From contig JAJDAO010000097.1 of assembly GCA_029261835.1 (NCBI GenBank), positions 1 to 58,049 on the forward strand: a stretch of DNA of 58,049 nucleotides, written 5' to 3'. Shown here one piece after another: positions 33,595-42,138 of the stretch; the first letter of the stretch is position 1, and each line of letters begins with the position of its first letter. The notes below the pieces were generated by a model that did not search any database, was not told the DNA's origin, and was given only the letters and a program-made list of their open reading frames with translations. The position numbers and the translations under genes were made by a program. The DNA comes from Deltaproteobacteria bacterium (GTDB taxonomy: Bacteria; Myxococcota_A; UBA9160; UBA4427).

Positions 33595-34740
33595 TCAGGC
33601 GTAGGCGGGCTTGCCGTCCATCGTGATCGCCGGGCTGTTCGTCGGCTTCAGGATTTCCAGATTGAACGGAATCTGCTGCCACTCGTCGCCCTTCAAGGCG
33701 TAGTCGCCGTTCGGCGTCACCTTGATCCACGGCATGTAGTAGTTGAAGTCCTTGCCCTTCGGGTTCGCGGCGATGAACATCAATGCGCCCTCGACGGCAT
33801 CCGACCCGGAGATCACCCGGTCGCGGGTGGACGCGGCCACGCCGAAGAACACGTCGAGATCGGTGCCTTCGGCGATCCCGCCGCCGTCCACGATGGTCAG
33901 CAGGCCGTTGTCGTAGTCCACCGTGTAGTCGGTGCCTTCGATGTAGGACGTGCCCGTGCCGCCGGTCAGGGTGGCGGCCGCAAACGATGCGCCCGAGCCG
34001 TTCTCGGTCGTCACGATCGAGTTGCCCGCGGTGCCTTCGACGAGGGCCGTCAGGTCCACGTCAGCGGTGTCCAGCGCGGCCGACACGTCGGGGTGCGGCA
34101 GGGTGCCGGTGCCGTAGGCAGTGCCTTCGCCAGCGCCGCCGTTGATGGCCGCGACGACGTTCCCGGCCGTGGCCGCAGCGGATGCGCCGATGTCGATCTC
34201 GTAGGGGAGCGTCGGCTCCGTGCGCAGGAAGTAGACCTGATCGCCGATGGTGAAGTTGTCACCATCGGTGCCCGTGCCGGAGAAGGCCAGCGTGCCGGTC
34301 GCCGCTACGAGGGACGCGCCCTGCGTGGCGACATTGAAGCCGACGCGCGACAGGCCGAAGTAGCCCGACGGGTTCGCTTCGGACTGGCCGAGCTTGTAGG
34401 CGTGGCCGGGGATCACGTCGTCGATCTCTTCTTCCTGATCGAGCGACTCGACCTGTGTGACGGTCGTGGCATCGCCGAAGAAGAACAGCGCGACGTTCTC
34501 GGGCTTGATGTTGTCGGTGATCATCGACCCGGAGCGCGTGACTTCCAGCACGACGCTATCGTCCTTCTCGCGGATGCCGTAATCCGACGAGAAGTGATCG
34601 AGATTTTCCGACTCGATGGTCAGGTTGAACTCGGGGGTGTTGCCGATGTAGCGGAACCCTGCCGGGGTCTGCGTGCCTGTCTTGAAGCGAGAGAACATGA
34701 TCTTCCCGCGCCCGAGGGTATAGTTGTTGGTGGTAGCCAT
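33595..34740 (-). CDS. major tail tube protein with inserted decoration domain
   Basis: A 381-residue protein, beginning MATTNNYTLGRGKIMFSRFK with GAGGAAG upstream. The tube-like parts are residues 1-130 and 250-381. Between them lies an insert of about 110 residues (ATGTLAFSGTGTDGDNFTIG, VVAAINGGAGEGTAYGTGTL, VTTENGSGASFAAATLTGG). Its pattern matches the insert in the head decoration protein 37956. It likely projects from the tube surface. Located between the terminator-type joining proteins and the chaperones, as expected of the tube gene. Confidence 0.85.
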   Translation of the reverse strand: MATTNNYTLGRGKIMFSRFKTGTQTPAGFRYIGNTPEFNLTIESENLDHFSSDYGIREKDDSVVLEVTRSGSMITDNIKPENVALFFFGDATTVTQVESLDQEEEIDDVIPGHAYKLGQSEANPSGYFGLSRVGFNVATQGASLVAATGTLAFSGTGTDGDNFTIGDQVYFLRTEPTLPYEIDIGASAAATAGNVVAAINGGAGEGTAYGTGTLPHPDVSAALDTADVDLTALVEGTAGNSIVTTENGSGASFAAATLTGGTGTSYIEGTDYTVDYDNGLLTIVDGGGIAEGTDLDVFFGVAASTRDRVISGSDAVEGALMFIAANPKGKDFNYYMPWIKVTPNGDYALKGDEWQQIPFNLEILKPTNSPAITMDGKPAYA

Positions 34741-34764
34741 GTGTTTCTTCCTCTCGCTGCTGAT

Positions 34765-35274
34765 TTAGGCTTCGAACGGGTCAGCCAAATCTTCTACAAT
34801 GTCCAAAGACAGGTTCAACCAAAAATACGCCTTGGCCGATACTTCATCCGGTGGGCGGACGACCCCCGCTCCGATGCGCATGTCCGTGATGTGTCTCCCC
34901 ATCCCGAACAGGTTGAAGTCCCGGTTCTGGCGCTTGGTCAACGCCAACTTCCTCTTCACGTCTGCCATGAGACGATGCGCGGGCCGCGTGGGCTTCTGCT
35001 TATCGTCCTTGACGAACCCCTGAATCAGCAGTTCCCAAGTGCCGTTAGAATAGGACGAATCGGGCGGCGGCACAATCTGGTCAAGGGGGATGGGCACTTC
35101 CAAGATGGAGACGAGTGGAATCGGGTCCTTATCCCCGAAAACCGCGCGGCCCCACACAACTCGGTCTTGGCCAAGATCGTGCATGTATCCGCCCGCGACC
35201 GAGATGCTGGCGATGTCGGCCGCGAGCACGTCGAGAATGCGGGTGCGCAGGGGTTCGATTGCGGGGTCAGCCAC
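34765..35274 (-). CDS. tail terminator/completion-like protein, 169 aa
   Basis: Begins VADPAIEPLRTRILDVLAAD at GTG 35274, which overlaps the stop of the GPZ-like gene by eight bases. It contains VSILEVPIPLDQIVPPPDSS, GTWELLIQGFVKDD and the RPAHRLMADVKRKLALTKRQ helix. The length and slot directly before the tube gene fit a tail terminator (lambda U-like). The upstream open frame to 35382 is the overlap with GPZ and is not coding. Confidence 0.7.
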   Translation of the reverse strand: MADPAIEPLRTRILDVLAADIASISVAGGYMHDLGQDRVVWGRAVFGDKDPIPLVSILEVPIPLDQIVPPPDSSYSNGTWELLIQGFVKDDKQKPTRPAHRLMADVKRKLALTKRQNRDFNLFGMGRHITDMRIGAGVVRPPDEVSAKAYFWLNLSLDIVEDLADPFEA

Positions 35275-35887
35275 GGCGAAGCTCCATGAGACGAAGGAAC
35301 TCGCGTTCCATGAATTGCGCCAGCCCCGGCGAGATGTCGTCGGCCACGCCCGAGCCGTCGCGAGCGCGGAAGACCTGATCAATCGACGGGCCGTAAAGCA
35401 GGTAGAGGTTGCGATCGAGCTTCCGCACGTCGCTCTTGTTCCGCAGCACTTCGCCGGGCTTCAGGCGGACCGCCAGCCCGAGGTTGTTCCGCGTGTCGAT
35501 CTCACTCGATCCGGCCCGGAGCTTGACCAAAAATGCCCGCTTCAGGAAGCGCGCCTTGCCGGGGGCGACTTCGACCCGGACGCCAGCCTTGTTCGGCTGC
35601 GCCGTGCCGGTCACGAACCGGGCGAGCGACGTGGCGCGGGTCCGGGCGCGGATGCGGCCCTCCAGATCGGCCCGCTGCGCCTTCTTGGACACGAACAGGC
35701 GCTTCTCGGCCGGGTTGAGGTATCGCGCCGGGAAGTTCACTTCGTCGCGGATTTCTCGGGCCGCCTGCGCGCGGCCGCGCTCGGTCGTCCGGTTGATGGC
35801 TTGGTAGGCGGCGATCTTGACGCGCTCGCCCATGTCGCGCGCCTCGTCGAGCCCGGTGATGCCTTCCACGAAGACGGCGTAGGTCAC
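35267..35887 (-). CDS. minor tail protein Z-like
   Basis: GTG 35887 start (VTYAVFVEGITGLDEARDMG). The core KIAAYQAINRTTERGRAQAA, REIRDEVNFPARYLNP and KRLFVSKKAQRADLEGRIRA is the signature of lambda gpZ-like proteins that complete the head-tail junction. At 206 residues it is close to gpZ length. The start overlaps the preceding stop and the end overlaps the next gene. Confidence 0.8.
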   Translation of the reverse strand: MTYAVFVEGITGLDEARDMGERVKIAAYQAINRTTERGRAQAAREIRDEVNFPARYLNPAEKRLFVSKKAQRADLEGRIRARTRATSLARFVTGTAQPNKAGVRVEVAPGKARFLKRAFLVKLRAGSSEIDTRNNLGLAVRLKPGEVLRNKSDVRKLDRNLYLLYGPSIDQVFRARDGSGVADDISPGLAQFMEREFLRLMELRRG

Positions 35888-36264
35888 AGCGCGCCCTCCG
35901 GGTATTCGAACAGCGCTCGCTCGTCGGCCGTGAGGATCGAAACCTCTGCGGTCCGGGTCGCACCGTCCGGCTCGTGGACGTGGTTGACGCGGTAGCCCTC
36001 GGTCGCCGAAATCATGACCACAGCGTTGTTGTTCGGGTCGATGCCGTCGGCCAGCCAGAAGATCAGCTTGGGGATTTGCGCCTCGGTCTCGGCGTAGCTG
36101 AAGTTGGTGCCCTTCAGGTCGCCAAGCTGCGCGTTGAGCTTCGTATGAACGCGCACGTCGCAAGGCTGCGGCGAACCGTCGTCCGTCGCATAGTAAAACG
36201 CCGGGACTCGCATGGCTTGATGCAGGTCCCGGCGCGCTCGTGCTTTGATGGCACGAAGGCTCAT
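35884..36264 (-). CDS. head-tail joining protein, 126 aa
   Basis: Contains RARRDLHQAMRVPAFYYATD, DVRVHTKLNAQLGDLKG and IFWLADGIDPNNNAVVMISA. The gene order (after the adaptor 36268, before gpZ-like) fits a lambda FII-like head completion protein. Overlaps the gpZ-like GTG by four bases. Assignment by order and size. Confidence 0.65.
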   Translation of the reverse strand: MSLRAIKARARRDLHQAMRVPAFYYATDDGSPQPCDVRVHTKLNAQLGDLKGTNFSYAETEAQIPKLIFWLADGIDPNNNAVVMISATEGYRVNHVHEPDGATRTAEVSILTADERALFEYPEGAL

Positions 36265-36267
36265 GGC

Positions 36268-36714
36268 TTACACCAGATTGCCGTCGTCGCCGTCACCGTC
36301 ATCGCTGCCGTTGCCGTCGTCGTTGCCCGCGCCGCTGCCGGAGTCGGCATCGCCGCTCGAACCGGCCGTCTGGCTGGTCTGCGATCCGCCGCCAGCCTCG
36401 TTCTCGGCCTTCAGAGGGTCCTTCTTCGCGGTCTTGGCGGCCTTGGCCGTCTTCGTCTTCGCGGTCGTCTTGCTCGCCGGGGCCTTGGTCTCGTTCTCGC
36501 GGTCGGTGTCGGCGTCGGCCTCGGCCATCGCCTGTGCGCGGTCCAGTGGGACGGCGACCTTCTCGTTCTTCTCGGGATCGCGGATCGAGCGCGACTTGCG
36601 AAGCATCGCTTCCTCTTCCGGCGACTGCGGCACGAAGACGGTGCCGGGCTGGATGATCTGCTTCTTGCCGTTCACGGTGCGGTGGATTTCCGCCTTCGCG
36701 ATAACCTGTGCCAT
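36268..36714 (-). CDS. head-tail protein with Lys/Ala linker and acidic LV tail, 148 aa
   Basis: Residues 1-60 are a small domain (AQVIAKAEIHRTVNGKKQII, TVFVPQSPEEEAMLRKSRSI). Then comes a Lys/Ala/Thr low-complexity stretch reminiscent of histone tails, then a long Asp/Gly/Ser region ending DGDGDDGNLV. The acidic end matches those of replication proteins in this phage, odd for a virion gene. Position after the capsid gene suggests a head-tail adaptor. Confidence 0.65.
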   Translation of the reverse strand: MAQVIAKAEIHRTVNGKKQIIQPGTVFVPQSPEEEAMLRKSRSIRDPEKNEKVAVPLDRAQAMAEADADTDRENETKAPASKTTAKTKTAKAAKTAKKDPLKAENEAGGGSQTSQTAGSSGDADSGSGAGNDDGNGSDDGDGDDGNLV

Positions 36715-36825
36715 GTGGGAACCTCTTGCTTGGGGGTGGTGGGGCGGCGAGCCGTGGCCCGCCGCAGGCCGTCCTAGAAGGGAAAGACGGCGAGCCGGAT
36801 CCCGCCGCCCGTCCAGCGCCGGAGA

Positions 36826-37893
36826 TTAAGCCGCGTTGAGGACCGTGGCCCGCAACGTGTTGTTCGGGTTCACCGGGACCATCAGCGGAGCCGACTGGCT
36901 CATGATGAAGGTTGCCGACGGGTCCTGCTCGTCCCACATCTTCGGGAAGACGGCGAGAGCCTGCCAGTTGGCGGCCTTGTCCTGAATGGCACCGAAGGCG
37001 CGGACGCCCTGCACGCCAGGGCCGGTGAGCACGATGTCGTCGGGGTCCATGAACGGCGTGGTCGTGCCGTCGGGCTCCTGATAGTAGTCGCTGTAGACGT
37101 AGACATCGAGCGTGCCGGACAGACGGCCGACGAACTCGACATCGAGTCCTTCACGGACGCCGAGGTTGAGGGACAGGCCGTTGTTGCTCGGGCGGAAGTC
37201 CACCTTCAGCAGTTCGCGGATTCCCTCGTCCTCGCGCATCACTTCCCACACGTTCGCGCCGATGGTGATCCGGTTCGTCGGGCCGCCGAACGGAGCCTGA
37301 CGGACGCGGGTGCGCCACGATTCGATGTTGCGCAGGATCGACACGCCGGTCTGGCCCCAACGGTCGGTGCCGGTCAGGTTGATCGTGTGGTTCGCGGCGC
37401 GGTCGAAATCGACGACGGTGCGCGGGTAGCGCTCGTCTTCCAGAATGACTTCGCCGTAGATGACGGCCTGCGCAGCCATCCACTCCCAACGGCGCTCGAT
37501 CGCCCGGCGGTGTTCCCGCAGGATGTCCGCGACGATCGCGTTGTAGCGCGATGCCGGGGTCTGCGCGACCGGGGCGGCGAGTTCGCCGAGGCCAGCGGCA
37601 CGCTTGATCATGCGGCTCGCCGTCACCGGGTCCTTCGGCTTCACGTAGGCGGGCTTCACGCGGATCATGCGTTCGGCGGCCGAGTAGATCGGAACGCCCT
37701 GCGCGGTTGGCACGACCAGCGGGGCGAGCTTGCGATTGCTCGTGATCTTCGTGAAGTCGATATACTCGTCGGTGAAGTTCATCACCGTCGGGAAGCACAG
37801 GGACAGCCAGTAGTTGCTCGGCGGCTGCATCATTTCGTCGTCACGCATAACGCCGAGAAGCGTAGCCGTGTCGTAGATTTTGTGGTCGATCAT
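36826..37893 (-). CDS. major capsid protein, gpE family
   Basis: A 355-residue protein beginning MIDHKIYDTATLLGVMRDDE at ATG 37893 (AGAGGA upstream). It has the gpE/Phage_cap_E profile: YWLSLCFPTVMNFTDEYIDF, APLVVPTAQGVPIYS, RRWEWMAAQAVIYGEVIL, GVREGLDVEFVGRLSGTLDV, and the final SQSAPLMVPVNPNNTLRATV. It forms the HK97-fold shell. The frame is open further upstream to 38088 but overlaps only the intergenic region. It lies after the decoration gene in transcription order, as in lambda (D then E). Confidence 0.92.
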   Translation of the reverse strand: MIDHKIYDTATLLGVMRDDEMMQPPSNYWLSLCFPTVMNFTDEYIDFTKITSNRKLAPLVVPTAQGVPIYSAAERMIRVKPAYVKPKDPVTASRMIKRAAGLGELAAPVAQTPASRYNAIVADILREHRRAIERRWEWMAAQAVIYGEVILEDERYPRTVVDFDRAANHTINLTGTDRWGQTGVSILRNIESWRTRVRQAPFGGPTNRITIGANVWEVMREDEGIRELLKVDFRPSNNGLSLNLGVREGLDVEFVGRLSGTLDVYVYSDYYQEPDGTTTPFMDPDDIVLTGPGVQGVRAFGAIQDKAANWQALAVFPKMWDEQDPSATFIMSQSAPLMVPVNPNNTLRATVLNAA

Positions 37894-37955
37894 GGTCCTC
37901 TTTCCCCTATTGAGACAAGGCTGCGCCGGTAGGGCAGTCTGACGCCGGGATGGCG

Positions 37956-38771
37956 TCAGACGGCGATCTGGTCGTTGTTGAACTTCTTCTTGGAGATGAA
38001 GATGTTCGGGCTGCGCGAGCCTTCGAACGCCTTCACCTTCATGGCGTCCGTCCAGCCAGCGGACCAGTTCAACTGATCCATGTCCCAATGGCCTTCGCGG
38101 TAGAAGGCCACGGACATCGACTGACCGTTGGTCATGACGACCGGATCGGCGAGGATGCCGAACGGCAGCGCGTCCGCGTCATCCGAGCCGCCGGTCAGGT
38201 TCCCGCCGGAGACCGAGCCGTTCGCGCCGGTCGCGAAGACCTTGGCGAGCGTGATCGAGTCGCCCTCGTCGCCCGGATCGCGGGCAAAGAGCGTGGTCAC
38301 ACCGGCCGAACCGGCGACGGCGTAGACGTAGGGATTGGCTTCGGTGTCTTCGCCGTAGGCCGTGCCTGCGCCCGCATCGCCGTTGATGGCAGCGATCAGG
38401 TTCGCGCGCGTGGCGGCGATGTCCGCGCCGATGTCCACTTCGTAGGCGTCGTCCGGGGTCGCCCGGAAGGTATACGCCTGACCGTTGATGGTGAAGGTGT
38501 CGCCGTCGGCCGGGACTGCGTTCGCGATGGTGAGCGTGCCAGTCGCCGCGCCCTGCGTGGCGGTCGGAATGGTTGCCAGCGCGAGCACGCCAGCGATCAC
38601 GGACACGACCGAATAAATCGGCAGGTTGAGATCGGCACCGGCCGATACGGTTTCGTGGATGGTGGTCGGGACGCCCTCGCCGTAGCGAGGTTCGCCGGGG
38701 CCGCCGAACGACTGCGTAGCGAAGCTCGCAATGCCGGGAGCGCCGTGACCGAGAGTGGTATCCTGTGCCAT
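37956..38771 (-). CDS. head decoration protein with Ig-like insert
   Basis: A 271-residue protein. The ends resemble lambda gpD/HDPD decoration proteins (NLPIYSVVSVIAGVLALATI, then ALPFGILADPVVMTNGQSMS, VAFYREGHW). The middle 120 residues are an insert (ATGTLTIANAVPADGDTFTI, TRANLIAAINGDAGAGTAYG, LTGGSDDADALP) of the same kind as in the tail tube. Decoration proteins trimerise on the expanded capsid and stabilise it against DNA pressure. Placed between scaffold and capsid genes. Confidence 0.85.
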   Translation of the reverse strand: MAQDTTLGHGAPGIASFATQSFGGPGEPRYGEGVPTTIHETVSAGADLNLPIYSVVSVIAGVLALATIPTATQGAATGTLTIANAVPADGDTFTINGQAYTFRATPDDAYEVDIGADIAATRANLIAAINGDAGAGTAYGEDTEANPYVYAVAGSAGVTTLFARDPGDEGDSITLAKVFATGANGSVSGGNLTGGSDDADALPFGILADPVVMTNGQSMSVAFYREGHWDMDQLNWSAGWTDAMKVKAFEGSRSPNIFISKKKFNNDQIAV

Positions 38772-38835
38772 GTTCTGATCTCCGAATGGTTGGTTTGCTG
38801 CTGTCGGTCCCGACGCCTATGGGTAGGCGGCCCGG

Positions 38836-39336
38836 TTAGGCCGCCTTCTTCTTCGCCTTGCCGCCGGATGCGCCCGCGTAGTCCGCGAGGATCGAGTTGG
38901 ACAGCTTCTCGGCGTCGTCCTTGTCGTCGCCGTCGTCGCCGTCATAACCGGCCTTGATGCCAGTGCCGTCGCCCATCGCCTCGTCGAAGTGGCTGCGCGT
39001 GGCCTTGTCCTTGCCCTCGCCGTCCTTCTTCGCCTTGTTCTTGTCGTCGCCTTCGCCTTCCTTGGCGGGGGCGGCGGCCTTCTCTTCCGGCATATCGGCC
39101 AGCATCTCGACGATGCCATCGGCGTCCACGGCGGCGAGCTTGTCGTTGAGCGCCAACTTCATCGCAGCGCTCGGGCGGGTCTTGGCCGCGTCCGAACTGG
39201 TGATTGTCTTGATGCGGGCCGTGGCGGCGATCGCGCCTTCCTTCAGGCCCTCGGCCTTTCCTTCAGCGCGAGCGTCCGCGACAGCCTTGTCGTGGGTGGC
39301 CTGCGGAATGCCCTTGTCCGTTGCGTCATTAGCCAT
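38836..39336 (-). CDS. nested scaffold protein (Nu3-like), in-frame internal start
   Basis: Inside the protease gene an in-frame ATG (39336) is preceded by AGGAG at seven-base spacing, giving a 166-residue product starting MANDATDKGIPQATHDKAVA. It is almost all helix and acid-rich linker (KEGEGDDKNKAKKDGEGKD). Lambda makes Nu3 from the 3' part of gene C in the same way, so this start is probably used to make excess scaffold. Confidence 0.7.
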   Translation of the reverse strand: MANDATDKGIPQATHDKAVADARAEGKAEGLKEGAIAATARIKTITSSDAAKTRPSAAMKLALNDKLAAVDADGIVEMLADMPEEKAAAPAKEGEGDDKNKAKKDGEGKDKATRSHFDEAMGDGTGIKAGYDGDDGDDKDDAEKLSNSILADYAGASGGKAKKKAA

Positions 39337-40230
39337 CTGTTCTTCTCCTGCGGCAACTTCGGTTGAGAATAGCACCATCTCGTCTTCGAGAGAACCGACC
39401 CGATCTACCAGACCGACCCCGATGGCGTCACTCGCATCATACGTGAGCGCTTCTGTAACACGGACAGCGGCTTCGTCCATAGAACGATTCCGCGCGACGG
39501 CCGCAGTAAACACACCATAAATGCGGTTGATTCGCTCCTGAATACGAGACTTTACACTTTCCGGGAGCTTTTCATAGGCGTTGCCATCGACCTTGTGCTT
39601 CCCGGCGAAGATGAACGTGACCTTGATTCCCTCCTGCTTGAGGGCTTCCGAGTATTCGACGTGCGCGGTCACGACGCCGATCGAACCGACCCCGCCGGAG
39701 CGCGAGATCGAACCGCGCTTGCCGACCGAGGAATAGAGCAAATACGACGCCGAGTAGGCCGCGTCCGCCGAGAAGGCGCGCATCGGCTTCTGGTTCCGGG
39801 CACCATAAATCTTGTCGCCGAGTTCGAAGCACCCGGCAACTTCCCCGCCGGGGCTGTGGTGGATGAAGGCGATGCCCTTGACGTTGCCGTCGTCGAGCCC
39901 GCGCTGAAGCGCCTTTTCGATGTAGGTGTAGCCGGTCGCCCACCGGCCAAGCTGCCACGGAAAACGGTTGAGCAAAACGCCCATGATCGGGATTTGCAGA
40001 ATGCCGTCCTTGACCACATACGGGCGGTAGCTCGACCGCCAGTCGTTGTCCGTGGTCGGCCAGAAATTCTCGTCGTCGGACGCCATGCTGACGGCCGTGC
40101 CGAGGAAGTCCGCCGAGTGCTCGTGGGCGGCGATGTGTTCGATCGAGGCACGGAAGAGATCGGCCGCGCCCTCGTCGATCAACAGCGCGTTCTGCGTGAC
40201 CTGTTCCAGCAGGGGGGCGTTATTCGCCAT
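38836..40230 (-). CDS. S49-family capsid maturation protease with C-terminal scaffold
   Basis: A 464-residue protein from ATG 40230. Residues 60-290 are an SppA/lambda gpC-like serine protease: VKGIAFIHHSPGGEVAGCFE, MRAFSADAAYSASYLLYSSV (nucleophile Ser in AYSASY), SGGVGSIGVVTAHVEYSEAL, FIFAGKHKVDGNAY (candidate general-base Lys). The last 166 residues are helical and charged, ending in KAKKKAA, and serve as scaffold. The start overlaps the portal stop by 11 bases. Confidence 0.9.
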   Translation of the reverse strand: MANNAPLLEQVTQNALLIDEGAADLFRASIEHIAAHEHSADFLGTAVSMASDDENFWPTTDNDWRSSYRPYVVKDGILQIPIMGVLLNRFPWQLGRWATGYTYIEKALQRGLDDGNVKGIAFIHHSPGGEVAGCFELGDKIYGARNQKPMRAFSADAAYSASYLLYSSVGKRGSISRSGGVGSIGVVTAHVEYSEALKQEGIKVTFIFAGKHKVDGNAYEKLPESVKSRIQERINRIYGVFTAAVARNRSMDEAAVRVTEALTYDASDAIGVGLVDRVGSLEDEMVLFSTEVAAGEEQMANDATDKGIPQATHDKAVADARAEGKAEGLKEGAIAATARIKTITSSDAAKTRPSAAMKLALNDKLAAVDADGIVEMLADMPEEKAAAPAKEGEGDDKNKAKKDGEGKDKATRSHFDEAMGDGTGIKAGYDGDDGDDKDDAEKLSNSILADYAGASGGKAKKKAA

Positions 40231-41905
40231 TCGTCTTGTTCTCCCCTTCGTCCTCGGACGCTTCCTTCTCGCGCGGCGCCCCGGACGAGGCGTTGATGGC
40301 ATTGTCCTCGACGAACACCAGCTTGCGCTTTTCGGCGTCCTTCTGCTCGCGCTCCAACTGCGCGAAGACCTTGCGCCAGTCCTTGCCGAGGCGGGCAAGC
40401 TCGTCCTCGCGGGTGGACAGGCCATACTTGATCCGCAGAACGGCCGCCTGCGTTTCCTTCACTTCGTCGATCTGGCCGCGAGCCGCGCCGATCCACGTCG
40501 CCGCGCCATAGGCTTCCTTCATGAGCGGGTCGTAGAAGTTCGGGGCGTTGCGCGGCAGGGACTCGATGGCCCCGGCGTTGAACTGCTCTTCCAGCCACAG
40601 CAGGTAGACGAAGTTGGCGAAGCGATCCGCCACGACCTTCTTCCGGGACTGCATGAACTTCCACGTGCCGAGCATCCCGGCGCGGGCCGACGAGTAGTTG
40701 GTCTTGCTGAAGTCGTGCGACAGTTCCTCGTAGGACACGCCGAGGATCGCCGAGATGTAGCGGAGAAGCGACTGCTCGAAATCCTGACCGACGCCGCCGG
40801 GCGCACCGACCTGCCGGACCTGAAGCCGGGTGCCGGGGAAGAAGTGCGGGATGCGCACGCCGTCGATCTGCATGTGCTTCGACGACCCGGCATACTGCGC
40901 GATGGCGGCGAGGTAGTCGCCCGCATACTGCGCGGCGGCCGCGCCGGGCGCGACATTGCCCGCGCCCATCTGCGCGAAGACCGCTTCGCTCGGCAAGTCC
41001 GATTCGATCGAGGCCGCATACATGGCGGACACCACCGCCTGCTGAAGCGTGATGTCGCGGAACTTCTTGGCGATCCGGGTTTCCTTCAGCCCGGCCACCA
41101 TGTCGGCCACGCCGCGCGACTGGTCGATGCGCATCTCTTCCAGCGCGTGGAAGACCTGCTGCCGACCCCACGGCTTGCGCGCGGGAACATAGGTCCACGC
41201 CATCGCGTCCTGCCAGCGATCGACATCGGTCGCGTGGGCGTCCCGGATGTAGTAGCCGAGGGGTGCGCCATAGCGGTTCTGGCGGATGCCGCCCCGGATG
41301 CGCTCGTCGGCCGACATCTTGTCGTAGGGCGTTGAGAGCCGGTCGCAATCCACGAACTGGACGGCCGTCTTGAACGGGCGATTGGTCTCGCGCAGCCACT
41401 CGGCCGTCGCCAGCGCTTCGCCGCCGGTCGCATACACGCCGACGGCCAGCCGGACCATTCCGGTCAAGGTCTTCTTCCGCGCCGCGTCGAACCAGCAGTC
41501 CTCGCTCTCGGCCGCCAGCATGAACTTGGCTTCGACTTCTTCCTGAAACTCTTCGGCCCACGTCTCGTCGAGCCCGAGCGCCTTGATGTTGGGCGTCGAG
41601 TTCAACAGATACATCGACCCGGCGATGTGATCCCGGTGCAGGACTTGACCCGTCTGGACGTAGCCGTCGTTGCGCCGCATGTCCCGGACGCGCGCGTCGA
41701 GCGTGCCCTTCTCCGGGAGGATTTCGGCGTCGGCCGACAGCAGCGGCGGGTTCCACAGGGCGAGCGAACGATCGAACTGGCTGGCACCCTCGTAGGCACC
41801 GCCGATCATGAGATCGCGAGAGACGCCATCGCCCACAAGCCGATCGACGTCGGCCGCGATCTCGGCGAAGCTGCTCCGGTTCGACTGGTGAGTGATCACA
41901 TCCAT
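40220..41905 (-). CDS. portal protein, lambda gpB family
   Basis: A 561-residue protein with Phage_portal_2 features: LWNPPLLSADAEILPEKGTL, RDMRRNDGYVQTGQVLHRDH, IAGSMYLLNSTPNIKALGLD, DRLSTPYDKMSADERIRGGI, YVPARKPWGRQQVFHALEEM, SYEELSHDFSKTNYSSARAG. It forms the dodecameric DNA gate. The C-terminus is Glu/Lys-rich (KEASEDEGENKTNGE). ATG 41905 overlaps the gpW stop by ten bases. Confidence 0.92.
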   Translation of the reverse strand: MDVITHQSNRSSFAEIAADVDRLVGDGVSRDLMIGGAYEGASQFDRSLALWNPPLLSADAEILPEKGTLDARVRDMRRNDGYVQTGQVLHRDHIAGSMYLLNSTPNIKALGLDETWAEEFQEEVEAKFMLAAESEDCWFDAARKKTLTGMVRLAVGVYATGGEALATAEWLRETNRPFKTAVQFVDCDRLSTPYDKMSADERIRGGIRQNRYGAPLGYYIRDAHATDVDRWQDAMAWTYVPARKPWGRQQVFHALEEMRIDQSRGVADMVAGLKETRIAKKFRDITLQQAVVSAMYAASIESDLPSEAVFAQMGAGNVAPGAAAAQYAGDYLAAIAQYAGSSKHMQIDGVRIPHFFPGTRLQVRQVGAPGGVGQDFEQSLLRYISAILGVSYEELSHDFSKTNYSSARAGMLGTWKFMQSRKKVVADRFANFVYLLWLEEQFNAGAIESLPRNAPNFYDPLMKEAYGAATWIGAARGQIDEVKETQAAVLRIKYGLSTREDELARLGKDWRKVFAQLEREQKDAEKRKLVFVEDNAINASSGAPREKEASEDEGENKTNGE

Positions 41906-42129
41906 ACGTTAAGCGGCCCCGTCGCGCAGCCAATTCCGAGTTGGCGTTTCAAGTCTGCGATGTAGGCCGCGAGCCGTTGGGCGCTGGCCTGCTGATATTC
42001 GATGCGCTCGCCGTTCTGATCGACGAAGACCTTGGCCGTCTGGCCGGTCATCAACAGGTGGTATTGGGTCTCGGCATCCGTGAGCCGCCCCTGCAACACC
42101 GCCCGCTCTGCTGAAGTGAGAACGATCAT
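41896..42129 (-). CDS. gpW-like head-tail joining protein
   Basis: A 77-residue protein with the gpW pattern: MIVLTSAERAVLQGRLTDAE, QYHLLMTGQTAKVFVDQNGE, LAAYIADLKRQLG. In lambda gpW sits below the portal and stops DNA leakage. It sits between terminase and portal exactly as in lambda. Confidence 0.88.
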   Translation of the reverse strand: MIVLTSAERAVLQGRLTDAETQYHLLMTGQTAKVFVDQNGERIEYQQASAQRLAAYIADLKRQLGIGCATGPLNVWM

Positions 42130-42138
42130 CCCGAATCC

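Noticed and set aside
37894..38088. N-terminal extension of the capsid protein to 38088
   Set aside because: The extra 65 codons overlap the decoration gene end in another frame; ATG 37893 has AGAGGA and starts the gpE-like sequence.
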